The notes beneath the pieces are model-generated. The model saw only the letters and a program-made list of their open reading frames with translations, had not been told where the DNA came from and ran no database searches. The position numbers and the translations under genes were made by a program. DNA of 64,000 nucleotides from Burkholderia sp. WSM2232 (GTDB lineage: Bacteria; Pseudomonadota; Gammaproteobacteria; Burkholderiales; Burkholderiaceae). Shown here piece after piece: positions 1 to 8,977 of the stretch (positions within the stretch are counted from its first letter, which is position 1; every line of letters starts with the position of its first letter). The stretch is from assembly GCF_000472545.1 (NCBI RefSeq), contig NZ_KI421432.1, positions 354,559 through 418,558 on the forward strand, given 5' to 3'.

Positions 1-327
1 CTGGAACAACTGAACCAGGAGTACATCACGACGGCCCGCGCCAAGGGCGTTCCCGAGCGGCGAGTCGTGTGGGTACATGCTTTCGGCAATATCGCCGTGC
101 CGCTGCTCACGGTGATCGCGCTCTCGTACAGCTTCCTGCTGGAAGGCTCGGTGCTCACTGAAATCGTATTCGCTTGGCCTGGCATCGGTTCGTATCTGAC
201 AGGGGCGCTGCTCAATGCGGACATGAACGCCGTGCTCGGCAGCACGCTTGTGATCGGCGCCACTTTCATCGCGTTGAATCTGCTCACGGACGCGCTCTAT
301 CGCGTGTTCGATCCTCGCGCCCGCTGA
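1..327 (+). CDS. Oligopeptide/dipeptide ABC transporter permease (DppB type), 3' part only
   Basis: The reading frame is open from the first base of the window and ends in TGA, so the 5' part of the gene lies outside. The visible 108 residues begin at the EAA loop of binding-protein-dependent permeases (EYITTARAKGVPERRV), the contact site for the ATPase subunits. Two hydrophobic segments follow, then the usual C-terminal DALYRVFDPRAR. That ending is typical of the first (B) permease of dipeptide, oligopeptide or nickel importers of the inner membrane. It is followed directly by the C permease and two ATPase genes, so this is the distal part of a dpp/opp-type operon. The substrate-binding protein is not seen and is probably upstream. 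The transported substrate cannot be deduced from the permease. Confidence 0.9.
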   Translation: MEQLNQEYITTARAKGVPERRVVWVHAFGNIAVPLLTVIALSYSFLLEGSVLTEIVFAWPGIGSYLTGALLNADMNAVLGSTLVIGATFIALNLLTDALYRVFDPRAR

Positions 328-385
328 TGCAACGGAGACTATCCACGTGCGTCATCCTCTTGAACATTCGACGCAGGACTGGCCG

Positions 386-1300
386 ATGAATGCCCCACGC
401 CTCACGTGGAAGCAATGGCTGCTCACGGACACGCCCGCCTCGCGCAAGCAGGCCGCGTTGGGTCTCGCCTATCGCCGCTGGCGGCGTTTCGCGGGCAACC
501 CGCTATCCGTATTCGGTTTTGCGATCCTGATGGTGCTCGTGATCGTTGCAATAGTCGGACCGTGGATCGCGCCGCACGACCCCCTGCGCCAGGTGCTCTC
601 AGACCGGCTGCTGCCGCCGGGTTCAACGTCGCATTGGCTCGGCACCGACCAGCTTGGGCGCGACATTCTCTCGCGCATCATCTATGGCTCGCGGCTCACT
701 TTATCCATAGCAATACTGGTGGTCGTAGTGGTGGTGCCCATCGGGCTCATGATCGGCACCACGGCGGGCTTCTTCGGCGGCTGGGTCGACAACGTGCTGA
801 TGCGCATCACGGACATCGCGCTGGCGTTTCCGAAGATCGTGCTCGCGCTCGCCTTCGCTGCGGCGCTCGGGCCCGGCGTGATCAATGCAGTGATCGCCAT
901 TTCCATCACCGCGTGGCCTGCGTATGCGCGGCTCGCGCGTGCCGAAACCTTGAGGCTCGTGCAGGCCGACTTCATTCAGGTTGCGCGCCTGCAAGGCGCA
1001 TCGAATCTGCGCGTTCTGCTGCGCTATGTGATGCCGCTATGCATGTCGTCTGTAATCGTGCGCGCGACGCTCGACATGGCCGGCATCATTCTGACTGTTG
1101 CCGGTCTCGGCTTCCTCGGGCTCGGCGCACAACCGCCCAGCCCTGAATGGGGCTTCATGGTGGCTTCCGGCCGCAATGTGCTGCTCGATTCATGGTGGGT
1201 CGCCACGCTCCCTGGCTTCGCGATCCTGCTCGTGAGCCTTGCGTTCAACCTGCTGGGTGACGGACTGCGCGACGTGTTCGATCCTCGTCATGGAGACTGA
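386..1300 (+). CDS. Oligopeptide/dipeptide ABC transporter permease (DppC type)
   Basis: This is the second inner-membrane permease of the importer. It has an N-terminal cytoplasmic stretch (WRRFAGNPLSVFGF) and a first membrane helix. The HDPLRQVLSDRLLPPGSTSH region and LGTDQLGRDILSRIIYGSR follow, which are hallmarks of DppC/OppC/NikC. The EAA loop is near ADFIQVARLQGASNLRVLLR and the C-terminus is GDGLRDVFDPRHGD. I chose the ATG at 386, which has an AGGA about 7 bases upstream. A GTG at 347 in the same frame, preceded by GGAG, would add 13 residues and cannot be excluded. The gene ends 1 base before the preferred ATG of the ATPase gene, so the two are probably translationally coupled. Confidence 0.93.
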   Translation: MNAPRLTWKQWLLTDTPASRKQAALGLAYRRWRRFAGNPLSVFGFAILMVLVIVAIVGPWIAPHDPLRQVLSDRLLPPGSTSHWLGTDQLGRDILSRIIYGSRLTLSIAILVVVVVVPIGLMIGTTAGFFGGWVDNVLMRITDIALAFPKIVLALAFAAALGPGVINAVIAISITAWPAYARLARAETLRLVQADFIQVARLQGASNLRVLLRYVMPLCMSSVIVRATLDMAGIILTVAGLGFLGLGAQPPSPEWGFMVASGRNVLLDSWWVATLPGFAILLVSLAFNLLGDGLRDVFDPRHGD

Positions 1301-1301
1301 C

Positions 1302-2192
1302 ATGCGCAACGACGAAGCGAACCCTCCACTGTGCGAAATCGACGATCTGCGGATTGCCTTTCGTACGCACGACGGCACGCTGAACGAAGCGGTGCGAGGC
1401 GTGTCGCTGACCTTGAGGAAAGGCGAGCGGCTTGGCATAGTCGGCGAATCGGGTTCCGGCAAATCGCTCACGGGCCGCGCGCTGCTCGGTCTGTTGCCGC
1501 CTGCAGCGCATTGCACGGCCAACGCGCTGCGCTTTAACGGCCATGATCTGCTCGCCATGCCCGCCGCACGCCGCCGGCGCTTTTGCGGTTCGCAGATGGG
1601 AATGGTGCTGCAGGACCCGAAGTATTCGCTCAACCCGGTCATGACCGTCGAACAGCAGATGCGCGAAGCGTTCGCATTGCATGAGCCGAAGCTGAGCCGT
1701 CGCGCACTGCGGGAGAAGGTCGTGGCGGCGCTCGAGTCCGTGCATATTCGCAATCCTGAACGGGTTGCACGCTCGTATCCGCATGAGTTATCGGGCGGCA
1801 TGGGGCAGCGCGTGATGATCGCGATGATGGTCTCGACGGGTCCAAGCCTCCTGATCGCCGACGAACCGACGAGCGCGCTCGATGTGCTGGTCTCCATGCA
1901 GGTGCTGACCGTGCTCGACGAACTGATCGACAAGCATCAGACCGGCCTCATCTTCATCAGCCACGATCTGCCGCTCGTCATGTCGTTCTGTGACCGTGTG
2001 GTCGTGATGTATGCCGGGCGCGTCGTCGAGACCTGCGCGGCGCGCGATCTGGTCAATGCGCAACACCCGTACACGCGCGGGCTGCTCGCCGCCAATCCGC
2101 CGCTGACAGACCCGCCTGAGGAATTGCCTGTGCTGTCGCGCGATTCCGCGTGGCTTGGCGACCTGCCCGTGCGGCCAGGAGCACCGTCATGA
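1302..2192 (+). CDS. Oligopeptide/dipeptide ABC transporter ATP-binding protein (DppD/OppD type)
   Basis: Cytoplasmic ATPase subunit of about 296 residues. It shows the Walker A loop GESGSGKS, the ABC signature LSGGMGQRV, Walker B LLIADEPTSALDV and the H-loop ISHDL. The C-terminal HPYTRGLLAANPPL is the oligopeptide-transporter extension. The start at 1302 is preferred because GGAG lies at about 1292-1295. An in-frame ATG at 1290 is possible but would overlap the permease stop. The gene overlaps the next ATPase gene through ATGA, typical of a tight operon. The signature has M instead of the usual Q (GGMGQ), a common variant in the OppD branch. Confidence 0.93.
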   Translation: MRNDEANPPLCEIDDLRIAFRTHDGTLNEAVRGVSLTLRKGERLGIVGESGSGKSLTGRALLGLLPPAAHCTANALRFNGHDLLAMPAARRRRFCGSQMGMVLQDPKYSLNPVMTVEQQMREAFALHEPKLSRRALREKVVAALESVHIRNPERVARSYPHELSGGMGQRVMIAMMVSTGPSLLIADEPTSALDVLVSMQVLTVLDELIDKHQTGLIFISHDLPLVMSFCDRVVVMYAGRVVETCAARDLVNAQHPYTRGLLAANPPLTDPPEELPVLSRDSAWLGDLPVRPGAPS

Positions 2193-2959
2193 TCCGCATC
2201 GACGCACTGACGGTGCGCTTCAGGACGGCAGCGGGGCTCGTGGATGCCGTGCGCGCCGCAAGCTTTCATGTCGCGACTGGCGAGGTGTTCGGTCTGGTCG
2301 GCGAATCCGGCTCCGGCAAGTCGACGATTCTTCGCGCGTTAAGCGGACTGGCGCCGGTTGCCGAAGGGTCCGTGCACATCGCCGCCGCAGCGGATCGCGA
2401 CGCGCGCAGTCGCCATGTGCAGATGGTCTTTCAGGACCCGTATGGTTCGCTGCATCCGCGCTTTACGGTCGACAAGACGCTGCGCGAACCGCTGCATATC
2501 AACGCAATCGGCGACGAGGAAACGCGCATTGTGAATGCGCTGCGTGAGGTGGGACTCGATCCGTCGTATCGTTTTCGCTATCCGCATCAACTATCGGGCG
2601 GACAACGACAGCGGGTGGCAATTGCACGCGCGTTGATCGTCGAGCCGCGCGTTCTGCTGCTGGACGAACCGACATCCGCGCTCGACGTCTCGGTGCAGGC
2701 CGAAATTCTCAACCTGCTGAAACGGCTGCATCGCGAGCGCAATCTGACGATGATTCTCGTCAGTCACAATCTCGCGGTGGTCGGTTTTTTGTGCTCGCGC
2801 GTGGCAATCATGCGCAACGGCGAGATCGTTGAAGAGCTGCCGATCGAAAAGGTACGCGCGCAACAGGTGGCGAGCGAATACTCGCGCAAGCTGTTGCTCG
2901 CGACAGGCGGTTATCAGCGCAAGGCCGCGGAAGTGTTTGGGGTGGACGCGTCGCTATGA
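2189..2959 (+). CDS. Oligopeptide/dipeptide ABC transporter ATP-binding protein (DppF/OppF type)
   Basis: Second ATPase subunit, 256 residues. It contains Walker A GESGSGKS, QMVFQDPYGSLHPR (the Q-loop, with an OppF-like wording), signature LSGGQRQRV, Walker B LLLDEPTSALDV and switch VSHNL. The ATG at 2189 overlaps the stop codon of the preceding gene (ATGA) and has CAGGAG at about 2176-2181, so longer versions starting upstream are unlikely. The protein is shorter than most OppF proteins (about 320) because it lacks the long C-terminal oligopeptide extension. It ends the transporter operon; the next gene is on the opposite strand. Confidence 0.93.
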   Translation: MIRIDALTVRFRTAAGLVDAVRAASFHVATGEVFGLVGESGSGKSTILRALSGLAPVAEGSVHIAAAADRDARSRHVQMVFQDPYGSLHPRFTVDKTLREPLHINAIGDEETRIVNALREVGLDPSYRFRYPHQLSGGQRQRVAIARALIVEPRVLLLDEPTSALDVSVQAEILNLLKRLHRERNLTMILVSHNLAVVGFLCSRVAIMRNGEIVEELPIEKVRAQQVASEYSRKLLLATGGYQRKAAEVFGVDASL

Positions 2960-3005
2960 AGAGAGTCGCCTCCATACCGCCGTGGCTCGAATCGCCGGCA
3001 AGCTT

Positions 3006-3281
3006 CTACGGCTGCCGCCCGGGCGCCACGCTGCCCGGAGGCCGGCGGTTGTCTGGCTGCGGCTGCGGCTGCGTGGACCACCTGTCCGCGCCTGGCTGCT
3101 GGCGTTTGGTGTTGTCGTCCGCCTGGTTCTTTTTTGTGGGTGCGGCCGGCGCCGTACGATTCAAGGTCTGCAACTGCAGCAACTTCAGCAGGCGATCATC
3201 CGCGGCTGCATTGCTCATACCCGCCAGGCAGCTTGCGCAAACCAGGCCAAGCCTCGCTAGCGATCGAATTCTCGTAGTCAT
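3006..3281 (-). CDS. Small secreted Gln/Pro-rich protein, unknown function
   Basis: A 91-residue product begins with a clear signal peptide: MTTRIRSLARLGLVCASCLAG, then a small-residue cleavage region SNAAA. A short Leu-rich segment (DDRLLKLLQLQTLN) and a polar, probably disordered tail rich in Pro, Gln and Arg follow. The start is supported by AGGGAGA 6-7 bases upstream on the minus strand. An overlapping plus-strand frame (2956-3324) is cysteine-rich and has no comparable signals, so I regard it as a shadow. The gene is convergent with the ABC operon and ends 46 bases from it. No family was recognised. The mature part would be a periplasmic peptide of about 67 residues. Confidence 0.6.
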   Translation of the reverse strand: MTTRIRSLARLGLVCASCLAGMSNAAADDRLLKLLQLQTLNRTAPAAPTKKNQADDNTKRQQPGADRWSTQPQPQPDNRRPPGSVAPGRQP

Positions 3282-3790
3282 CAACGTCTCCCTGCGAGTG
3301 CAAACCGCGAGGCGTCTCGCATGACGCCACCGGGTCCGTCCCCGCATGTCTGGCCGCGCGATCAGCGCCCGCCGGTAGACGAAATGCTGCTGAAGTGCGC
3401 TCTTTCATAGTACTCCGGCGGCTCGATGGGTGTGCTTCGTCACGCGAAAAACCGCTGGCGTGATGAATGTGAGGCGTCGGCGCACAGCCGTCGGTATGTC
3501 GCCGCTGCGCACTGCGGGTCGCGAAAACGATCGGCGCGCCGACGCAATGCGACCGGCTCTTGCCGCCGTGCGCCGCAGGCGGTGTTTGTCCTGATTGCTA
3601 CGGTTTACCTTGCCGTGCCGTAATGTGGAGTCCGTCTACCAATGAGGAGCCCAACGTAGTCGATGCGAACAAGAGCCGTGCACCGGCCGCCGCCTCGCCG
3701 CAGGAAGTAGCAAAAAAACATGCAGCGAGCGGGCATGACCGGCATGCACGCCATTGCAGTGACCCGATGCCTGACGACAAAGGAAACAAC
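3282..3790. other. Intergenic region upstream of the branched-chain amino acid binding protein
   Basis: About 500 bases lie between two divergently transcribed genes. Short frames here have no ribosome-binding site and unbalanced composition. No convincing terminator, tRNA or palindrome was seen. The region should hold the promoter of the downstream binding-protein gene, but no strong -35/-10 pair could be picked by eye. Confidence 0.4.
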
Positions 3791-4939
3791 ATGCGTTTTG
3801 CGAAGACTTTCACCCCTATCGCCGTTGCAGTTGGAGCACTTCTCGCAGTTGCACCGCTCGCCTCTCGCGCGGAGACAGTCGTAAAAATCGGCTTTGCCAC
3901 TCCGCTCACCGGACCCAATGCCAGTTACGGAAAAGACCTGCAAAACGGCGTAAAAATGGCGCTCGACGACGCCAAGGCGCAAGGCATCAAGATCAACGGT
4001 GAGCCGGTGTCGTTCAAGCTCATCTCCGAAGACGACCAGGCGGACCCGCGCGTCGGCGTACAGGTCGCGCAAAAGCTGGTGGACGAAGGCGTGTCGGTCG
4101 TGGTCGGCCACTTCAACTCGGGAACGACTATTCCCGCATCCGACCTTTACGAAAAAGCGGGTCTGCCCGTTATCGACCCTGCCGCCACGAATCCGGTCAT
4201 CAGCAGCCGCGGCTACAAGAACGTCTTCATGGTGATTTCAAGCGACGCGCAAAACGCCGGCACCGCGGGCACCTATGCGGTCACCACGACGAAAGCCAAG
4301 CGCATCGCCGTGATCGACGACCGCACCGCGTTTGGTCAGGGCGAAGCCGATGAGTTCGTGAAGGCCGTGAAGGCGAGCGGTGGCGACATCATCGATCGCG
4401 AATACACGACGAATCAGGCGACCGACTTCAAGACACAACTCACGAACCTCAAGAGCAAGAACCCTGATCTGATTTTCGTGGGTGCGCTGAATCCGCAGGC
4501 GGCCGGCATTATCAAGCAGATGAACCAGCTTGGGCTGAAAGCGCAATTCGTGGGCGGCGGCGGCGTGAAGGACATCGACTTCATCAAGCTCGCGGGCAGC
4601 GTAGCCGAAGGCGCGATGGCATGGGAATACGGCCGTCCGCTCGACAGCACTCCCGTAGGCGCCAAGTTCGCCGAGCGCTTCAAGCAGAAGTTCGGCCAGG
4701 ACGTGCTCTCGTATGCGCCGTTCGGCTACGACGCGGCGTGGACCGCCATCAAGGCTATGCAGGCAGCCAATTCGACCAAGCCGGACGACTATCGTCCGAA
4801 GCTGCAAAGCATCAGCTTCGACGGCATCACCGGGCATATCGAATTCAATGCGAACGGCTCGCTGAAGCACGGTTCGTCCACCGCGTATCAGGTGAAGAAC
4901 GGCCAGTGGGTGACCGTGAAGACAGTAAGCGGGCTTTGA
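3791..4939 (+). CDS. Branched-chain amino acid type periplasmic binding protein (LivJ/LivK family)
   Basis: A 382-residue periplasmic solute-binding protein. The signal peptide is MRFAKTFTPIAVAVGALLAVAP with cleavage near SRAE. The mature start VVKIGFATPLTGPNASYGKDL is the usual opening of Liv-type receptors. VSVVVGHFNSGTTIPASDLYEKAGLPVI and the hinge region VISSDAQNAGTAGTYAVTTTKAKRIAVIDD follow. The ATG at 3791 has AGGAAAC just upstream; the frame is open further upstream but that part is not protein-like. No permease or ATPase genes are adjacent, so it is an orphan receptor that presumably serves an ABC system encoded elsewhere. Leu, Ile and Val are likely ligands, but the family also binds other amino acids and aromatic acids. 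Confidence 0.92.
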   Translation: MRFAKTFTPIAVAVGALLAVAPLASRAETVVKIGFATPLTGPNASYGKDLQNGVKMALDDAKAQGIKINGEPVSFKLISEDDQADPRVGVQVAQKLVDEGVSVVVGHFNSGTTIPASDLYEKAGLPVIDPAATNPVISSRGYKNVFMVISSDAQNAGTAGTYAVTTTKAKRIAVIDDRTAFGQGEADEFVKAVKASGGDIIDREYTTNQATDFKTQLTNLKSKNPDLIFVGALNPQAAGIIKQMNQLGLKAQFVGGGGVKDIDFIKLAGSVAEGAMAWEYGRPLDSTPVGAKFAERFKQKFGQDVLSYAPFGYDAAWTAIKAMQAANSTKPDDYRPKLQSISFDGITGHIEFNANGSLKHGSSTAYQVKNGQWVTVKTVSGL

Positions 4940-4981
4940 TTGCAGGGCGCCTCGGTGCGGCACGCCGGATGACAGGCATGC

Positions 4982-5299
4982 TTACCGTGGCGCCTGTGCG
5001 CACTCTGTCTCGTACCAGACATTTACCTGCCGCTGTGCCGCTTCGAGGTCCGCCGGGTAGTACGGATCGAAGCGCCATTCAGGATGGTAGCCCGCCATTC
5101 TGAGCGCCGCCAGCTCGCTCATGCTGCGCTCGCGCGTGACGGGCGCCTTGTTTCTGATGTCGGTGAGGTCGCGGCATTGCGTGGCACTCAGATGTGCTTG
5201 CGGACCTCGCTGCATGCCGCCGGTCACGCCGGTCATACAGCCGGCGAGCAATAGTGTCAGCGCGGCAAGAATCGGCTTCGCCTTCGTCGCAATTGTCAT
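4982..5299 (-). CDS. DUF4148-like lipoprotein
   Basis: A 105-residue predicted lipoprotein. MTIATKAKPILAALTLLLAGC gives a lipobox LAGC. The C-terminal part LAALRMAGYHPEWRFDPYYPADLEAAQRQV resembles the DUF4148 module common in Burkholderia envelope proteins, where the pattern is L-x-A-L-x-x-A-G-Y-x-P ending in YP-x-D-x-x-A-A. I used the internal ATG at 5299 because the signal peptide starts there and GAGG lies 7 bases upstream. The longer frame upstream is Arg/Pro-rich and unconvincing. Function of the family is unknown. It is convergent with the Liv-type receptor. Confidence 0.75.
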   Translation of the reverse strand: MTIATKAKPILAALTLLLAGCMTGVTGGMQRGPQAHLSATQCRDLTDIRNKAPVTRERSMSELAALRMAGYHPEWRFDPYYPADLEAAQRQVNVWYETECAQAPR

Positions 5300-5500
5300 T
5301 TGGGACCTCGCCTCGTTCGGGAGGAACTGCCGTTTTCGGGGTTGGGGCTGCGATGCTTTTATATACGCGGGATGCCGCGAGGTTTTGTGTCGCTTCCTTC
5401 GCTGTAGCGGCGCAATTTTTGCGCCTGGTGAGATGGACTGTTGCACAGGGACCGTTGCGAGGCCACGGCTAATCGACACCCACCGTGGCCCGGCAACGCC

Positions 5501-6373
5501 TTACTGCTTCGACAATTGCCCGTATGCGATCACCGAGTTATCCGTCGCCTTGATCAGATAGACGATGGTCCGTTGGTACAACGTCGTGCTGCCGCTGACA
5601 GGCAGGAACGTAATCGCCGCATTGCCGCTGTACGTCACACCGGCAGCCAGCGTGCAGGTGCTCGTCGTGCCGGTCGTCGTCATCGTGTACAGGTTCTTGT
5701 TCGAGCCAGGCGTGGTCAACGTCAGCGTGCCGGTGACCCCGCAGCCGAGAATGTTGCCGGTGAAGTTGCCCGCGCCATCCACGGTGAGCGACGTTGAGTT
5801 TTGCGCCCAGGTGCCGGTGACGCTCGACTGCGTCACCGCTAGCGCGTTCGCCGGATCATAATTCAGCGCGAGGTTCACGGTCGTACCGTTGGCCACATAG
5901 CTGCCGGTCAAGGTCTGATTCGCCGTGTACGTGCCGCTTCCCGCCGTGGCCGGATAGCGTATGTTGCTGCGGGTCTCGAAGCCGCTCGTCAAAGTCCAGT
6001 TCGGCGCAGCGGTCGTGGCGGCACCGAAGAACGTCGACGTGACAAACGAAAACAGGCCGGTCACGTACGATATGTTGTTCGTGGGATCGATCATGGCTGT
6101 CGTGCGCGACGACGAAGACGCGGGTTCCGTCCAGATCCCTTCAAATCCATTGCCCGTAGCAGCAGTCGACCCCGCCTGCGGCGTAGCCAGACTTGGCAGC
6201 GCCTCGCCTGTCTCGACCGGCGTAGATGCAGGGGCCGGGGCGCTGGCGCTCGTCGCCGGTGCAGCGGCTTGAGAGGTTGGCGCAGTGTCGCCGCCGCCGC
6301 CCCCGCCGCATGCGGCAAGCGCGAATGAACCCAGTAACGACATGATCAAAGGTAGTTTTTCTTTCATTTTCAT
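5501..6373 (-). CDS. Ser/Thr/Gly-rich lipoprotein, unknown function
   Basis: A 290-residue lipoprotein. MKMKEKLPLIMSLLGSFALAAC ends in the lipobox LAAC, followed by a Gly stretch (GGGGGG) and an Ala/Pro/Thr/Ser linker up to about residue 75. The remaining 210 residues are rich in Thr, Ser, Gly and alternating hydrophobic residues (GTYTANQTLTGSYVANGTTV), consistent with an all-beta outer-membrane-anchored domain. Two cysteines in the C-terminal half (near GCGV and TSTC) could form a disulfide. A second ATG two codons downstream is an equally possible start, and no strong ribosome-binding site is visible. I do not recognise the family. Confidence 0.75.
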   Translation of the reverse strand: MKMKEKLPLIMSLLGSFALAACGGGGGGDTAPTSQAAAPATSASAPAPASTPVETGEALPSLATPQAGSTAATGNGFEGIWTEPASSSSRTTAMIDPTNNISYVTGLFSFVTSTFFGAATTAAPNWTLTSGFETRSNIRYPATAGSGTYTANQTLTGSYVANGTTVNLALNYDPANALAVTQSSVTGTWAQNSTSLTVDGAGNFTGNILGCGVTGTLTLTTPGSNKNLYTMTTTGTTSTCTLAAGVTYSGNAAITFLPVSGSTTLYQRTIVYLIKATDNSVIAYGQLSKQ

Positions 6374-6638
6374 TATGTAGTCAGGTTTGCGGACAGTTAA
6401 TCCACAAAACGGTTTTCAACTCTCGATAGCCCCGCGCAGAATTGCGCACTGGCTTAAACGGCAGCAGAGCGAAAATCTTTAGAGTCGAAAGACGGAATAT
6501 CTTTGATCAATGCAAACTTCTTACTGGAGCACACCTTGGGTCTTTGAAAGGCTAAATGCAATCCGCATAGCAGACTGCCGCCGCAAGCTTGCTGCTAGCC
6601 GTTTCACCGCGAATCGCATTCAACCCGCTTTGTCTCGA

Positions 6639-7340
6639 CTACGACTCAAACCCATGAAATCGCGCAAAGCCCTCAACCTCCTCCCGGCCTGTGCGCAAGC
6701 GGCTCACAGGCGCATTACAGTCAGAAACCCCCAAACTCAAGCCACACACCACTTCGTAATTTGAAAGAAGCCCCAGTTGCTCCGCTATAACGTTCTGAAA
6801 TCGCACGAACGACACCTGAGGACATGTATCCAGCCCCACTGCTCGCGCCGCCACCATAATGCTTTGAATAAACATGCCGTAGTCAAGCCAACTGAACTTT
6901 GTCAGTGTTGAATCAATTGAAAAGATCAGGCCCACTGGTGCGTCAAAGAAATCGAAGTTTCTCGCTGTCACGCGCGCACGCTGTGCCAGGTCCTGTTTCT
7001 GCACGCCGAGTGCACCGTAATAGGCAGCGCCGAACGCTTCCTGGCGTGTTCGCATGGCTTCGGGCAACGGCTCGGGCATATGCCGGAGCGGCGGATGCCG
7101 GTCTTCGTCATGCGCGACTCTTAACGCCGCGCTAAGAGCGGACTTGGCGCGCCCTGCGAGCACATCGACTCGCCAGGGCTGCGTATTCGAATTGCTCGGA
7201 GCATAGCGCGCCACGTCGAGAATCTGCTCGATGACATCACGGGAAACCTCATCGGATTTGAAAGCGCGGACGGCCCGGCGCGATCGTATGGCCGCGTCGA
7301 CAACGCGTGCGTCGGGATGAGTCTTACGGTCGATTTTCAT
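6639..7340 (-). CDS. Nitroreductase family FMN-dependent oxidoreductase
   Basis: A 233-residue flavoenzyme of the nitroreductase fold, which normally acts as a cytoplasmic dimer using NAD(P)H to reduce nitroaromatics, quinones or similar substrates. The N-terminal RRAVRAFKSDEVSRDVIEQI is the FMN-phosphate-binding RRSxRxF motif. YAPSNSNTQPWRVDVLAG is the second FMN contact, and SFVRFQNVIAEQLGL with VVCGLSLGV is the usual C-terminal part. The size fits PnbA/NfnB-like nitroreductases. It is separated only by a porin gene from a PnbB/DUF4863-type lyase, which supports a nitrobenzoate-like substrate, but this is inference. The ribosome-binding site is weak (TTGAG). Confidence 0.9.
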   Translation of the reverse strand: MKIDRKTHPDARVVDAAIRSRRAVRAFKSDEVSRDVIEQILDVARYAPSNSNTQPWRVDVLAGRAKSALSAALRVAHDEDRHPPLRHMPEPLPEAMRTRQEAFGAAYYGALGVQKQDLAQRARVTARNFDFFDAPVGLIFSIDSTLTKFSWLDYGMFIQSIMVAARAVGLDTCPQVSFVRFQNVIAEQLGLLSNYEVVCGLSLGVSDCNAPVSRLRTGREEVEGFARFHGFES

Positions 7341-7476
7341 AGCTCAACGAAGATTGCTAAAGCGCCACAAACAGCGCGCCAAAATCAGAGCGCGGCAAGT
7401 GCGCATCTGTACCTGGCATCGCAACTCAACGAAGCGTTGCGATCCCTCAAACTTATGTCATGTCGTGATCTGTGGC

Positions 7477-8607
7477 TCAGAATGTGTGCCGCACGCCCAT
7501 CATTGCGCCCATCTGTCCCATGCCTTGCGCAGGCGTCGTCCCGCCGCCGCCAGCGCTGACGGAATAGCGCGCGTGCGGGCTGTTCCACAGATAAGCCACG
7601 TTCCCATACACCGCTGTCCTTTTTGACAGGAAGTAGGTCGCGCGCAGACTGGCCAGGGTCGCGCGAGCGTCATGCTGCCGGACCACCACGCGATACGCCT
7701 CGCCGTCGAGCGCGAACGTGGGCGTCACGTAGTACTGCGCGCCGACGAAGAAGAGATTCGAGCGAACGTCCCCGCCAGGTACTTTGGATTGCACGCGCCG
7801 GCCTAGCCATCCAGCGCCGAGCTTCACGCCGGCCACGTTTACGTAGCCATTGGCCTGGACACGCGCGTCCTTGTCGCTGCCCGACGAGGTGCGCAAAGGC
7901 GCTACGCCGTCAAAGAAGTTCGCGGCCGCATTGGCGCCGCCGCGCTGTTCGTCGTAGGCACTGGCCACGCCGAAATAGGTGCCGTCGTACTTGAGCATCG
8001 CGCTCCATTGGCGGCACTGGTTGACATCTCCGGGCACCTGGCCCGCACAAGTGCCCTGGCCCGGCGAATTACCGGTTCCCGCACCGTCACGACCAAACGA
8101 CCACGACGCGCCTATCGTGACGCCGTAGAACTTGCCCTTGTAGACGATGGTGTTGTCGCTTCTCGCGTTCGGCACATAGGCGTCGAGCGCGCCGATGCCA
8201 TAGATGTCGGGCCCGAGAATGTCGGCGTCCGACATCGCCCAATAAGTCATTGTGTACTGACGGCCGAAGCTCAGCGCGCCCCACGGCCCTTCCAGTCCAA
8301 CCCATGCCTGTCGGCCGAATAGCCGGCCGCCTTGCCCCGAATCGCCGGCACGCGGATTGAAGCCGCTTTCCAGCACGAAGTTCGTTCTGAGCGTGCCGCC
8401 CAACGCTTCGACACCACGCATTCCCCAACGCGACGGCAGTTCGCCGGTGATACCCGGCATGCGCACCAGATGTCCTCCGGCCGCATTCGCGTGAGACACG
8501 TATTCGATGCCTGTGTCGAGCACGCCATAAAGTGTGACGCTGCTTTGTGCAAATGCGGAGACGCTGACAAACCCCGCAGCACATGCCGCCCACCTGCCAT
8601 ATCTCAT
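7477..8607 (-). CDS. General porin (Gram-negative porin family, OmpC-like)
   Basis: A 376-residue outer-membrane trimeric porin of the Burkholderiaceae type. The signal peptide is MRYGRWAACAAGFVSVSAFA, followed by QSSVTLYGVLDTGIEYVSHAN, the classical first strand of this family. LPSRWGMRGVEALGG, GRQAWVGLEGPWGALSFGRQYT and the C-terminal GQMGAMMGVRHTF (terminal Phe, needed for barrel assembly) complete it. The ATG at 8607 has GGAGG 4-5 bases upstream, so the 8-residue longer version is rejected. It stands between a nitroreductase and a PnbB-like lyase gene and may serve uptake of their aromatic substrate. That role is inferred only from position. Confidence 0.93.
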   Translation of the reverse strand: MRYGRWAACAAGFVSVSAFAQSSVTLYGVLDTGIEYVSHANAAGGHLVRMPGITGELPSRWGMRGVEALGGTLRTNFVLESGFNPRAGDSGQGGRLFGRQAWVGLEGPWGALSFGRQYTMTYWAMSDADILGPDIYGIGALDAYVPNARSDNTIVYKGKFYGVTIGASWSFGRDGAGTGNSPGQGTCAGQVPGDVNQCRQWSAMLKYDGTYFGVASAYDEQRGGANAAANFFDGVAPLRTSSGSDKDARVQANGYVNVAGVKLGAGWLGRRVQSKVPGGDVRSNLFFVGAQYYVTPTFALDGEAYRVVVRQHDARATLASLRATYFLSKRTAVYGNVAYLWNSPHARYSVSAGGGGTTPAQGMGQMGAMMGVRHTF

Positions 8608-8977
8608 GAAGCCTCCGTGTTTACGACCCATTGGTTACAGCGACGAAGCGGGTCGTCATGAATGCATGGCGGCGAGGTTAAGATCGGTCGATAAACGCGA
8701 CAACAGGGAAATCCCGCAAGCAGCAACCGGCTCGCGAGGAAAACAAAAAGTACCGCAGGCATTTCCTGCTCAGACTTCACGCGACGAGTCGCTGATTTAT
8801 TTCGGCAATCTAAGTCAGTTAGAAATGCTTCCTCGAAACCGCACTACTTCTTTCGTGAGCTGGCGAAGCTCGCCGGGCATTGAAATCTGTTCAACTTGGT
8901 ATTGCAGAACATTCGCTTCTTGCACGAACCGCGCTATGGCATCTTGAACACGGTCACGCAATTCAAAGGAGTTTCGA
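8608..8977. promoter_or_regulatory. Divergent promoter region with inverted repeat TCTAA-N5-TTAGA
   Basis: 370 bases separate the porin gene (minus) from the DUF4863 gene (plus). A perfect 5-5-5 inverted repeat TCTAAGTCAGTTAGA lies at 8809-8823 and could be a regulator site, possibly for the LysR protein encoded at 9606-10586. The short frames in the region have no credible start signals. Confidence 0.35.

Noticed and set aside
2956..3324. Plus-strand 122-residue frame starting at an ATGA overlap with the ABC ATPase gene
   Set aside because: Cys/Gly/Arg-rich and without a downstream terminator or family resemblance; the minus-strand frame has a signal peptide and a good ribosome-binding site.
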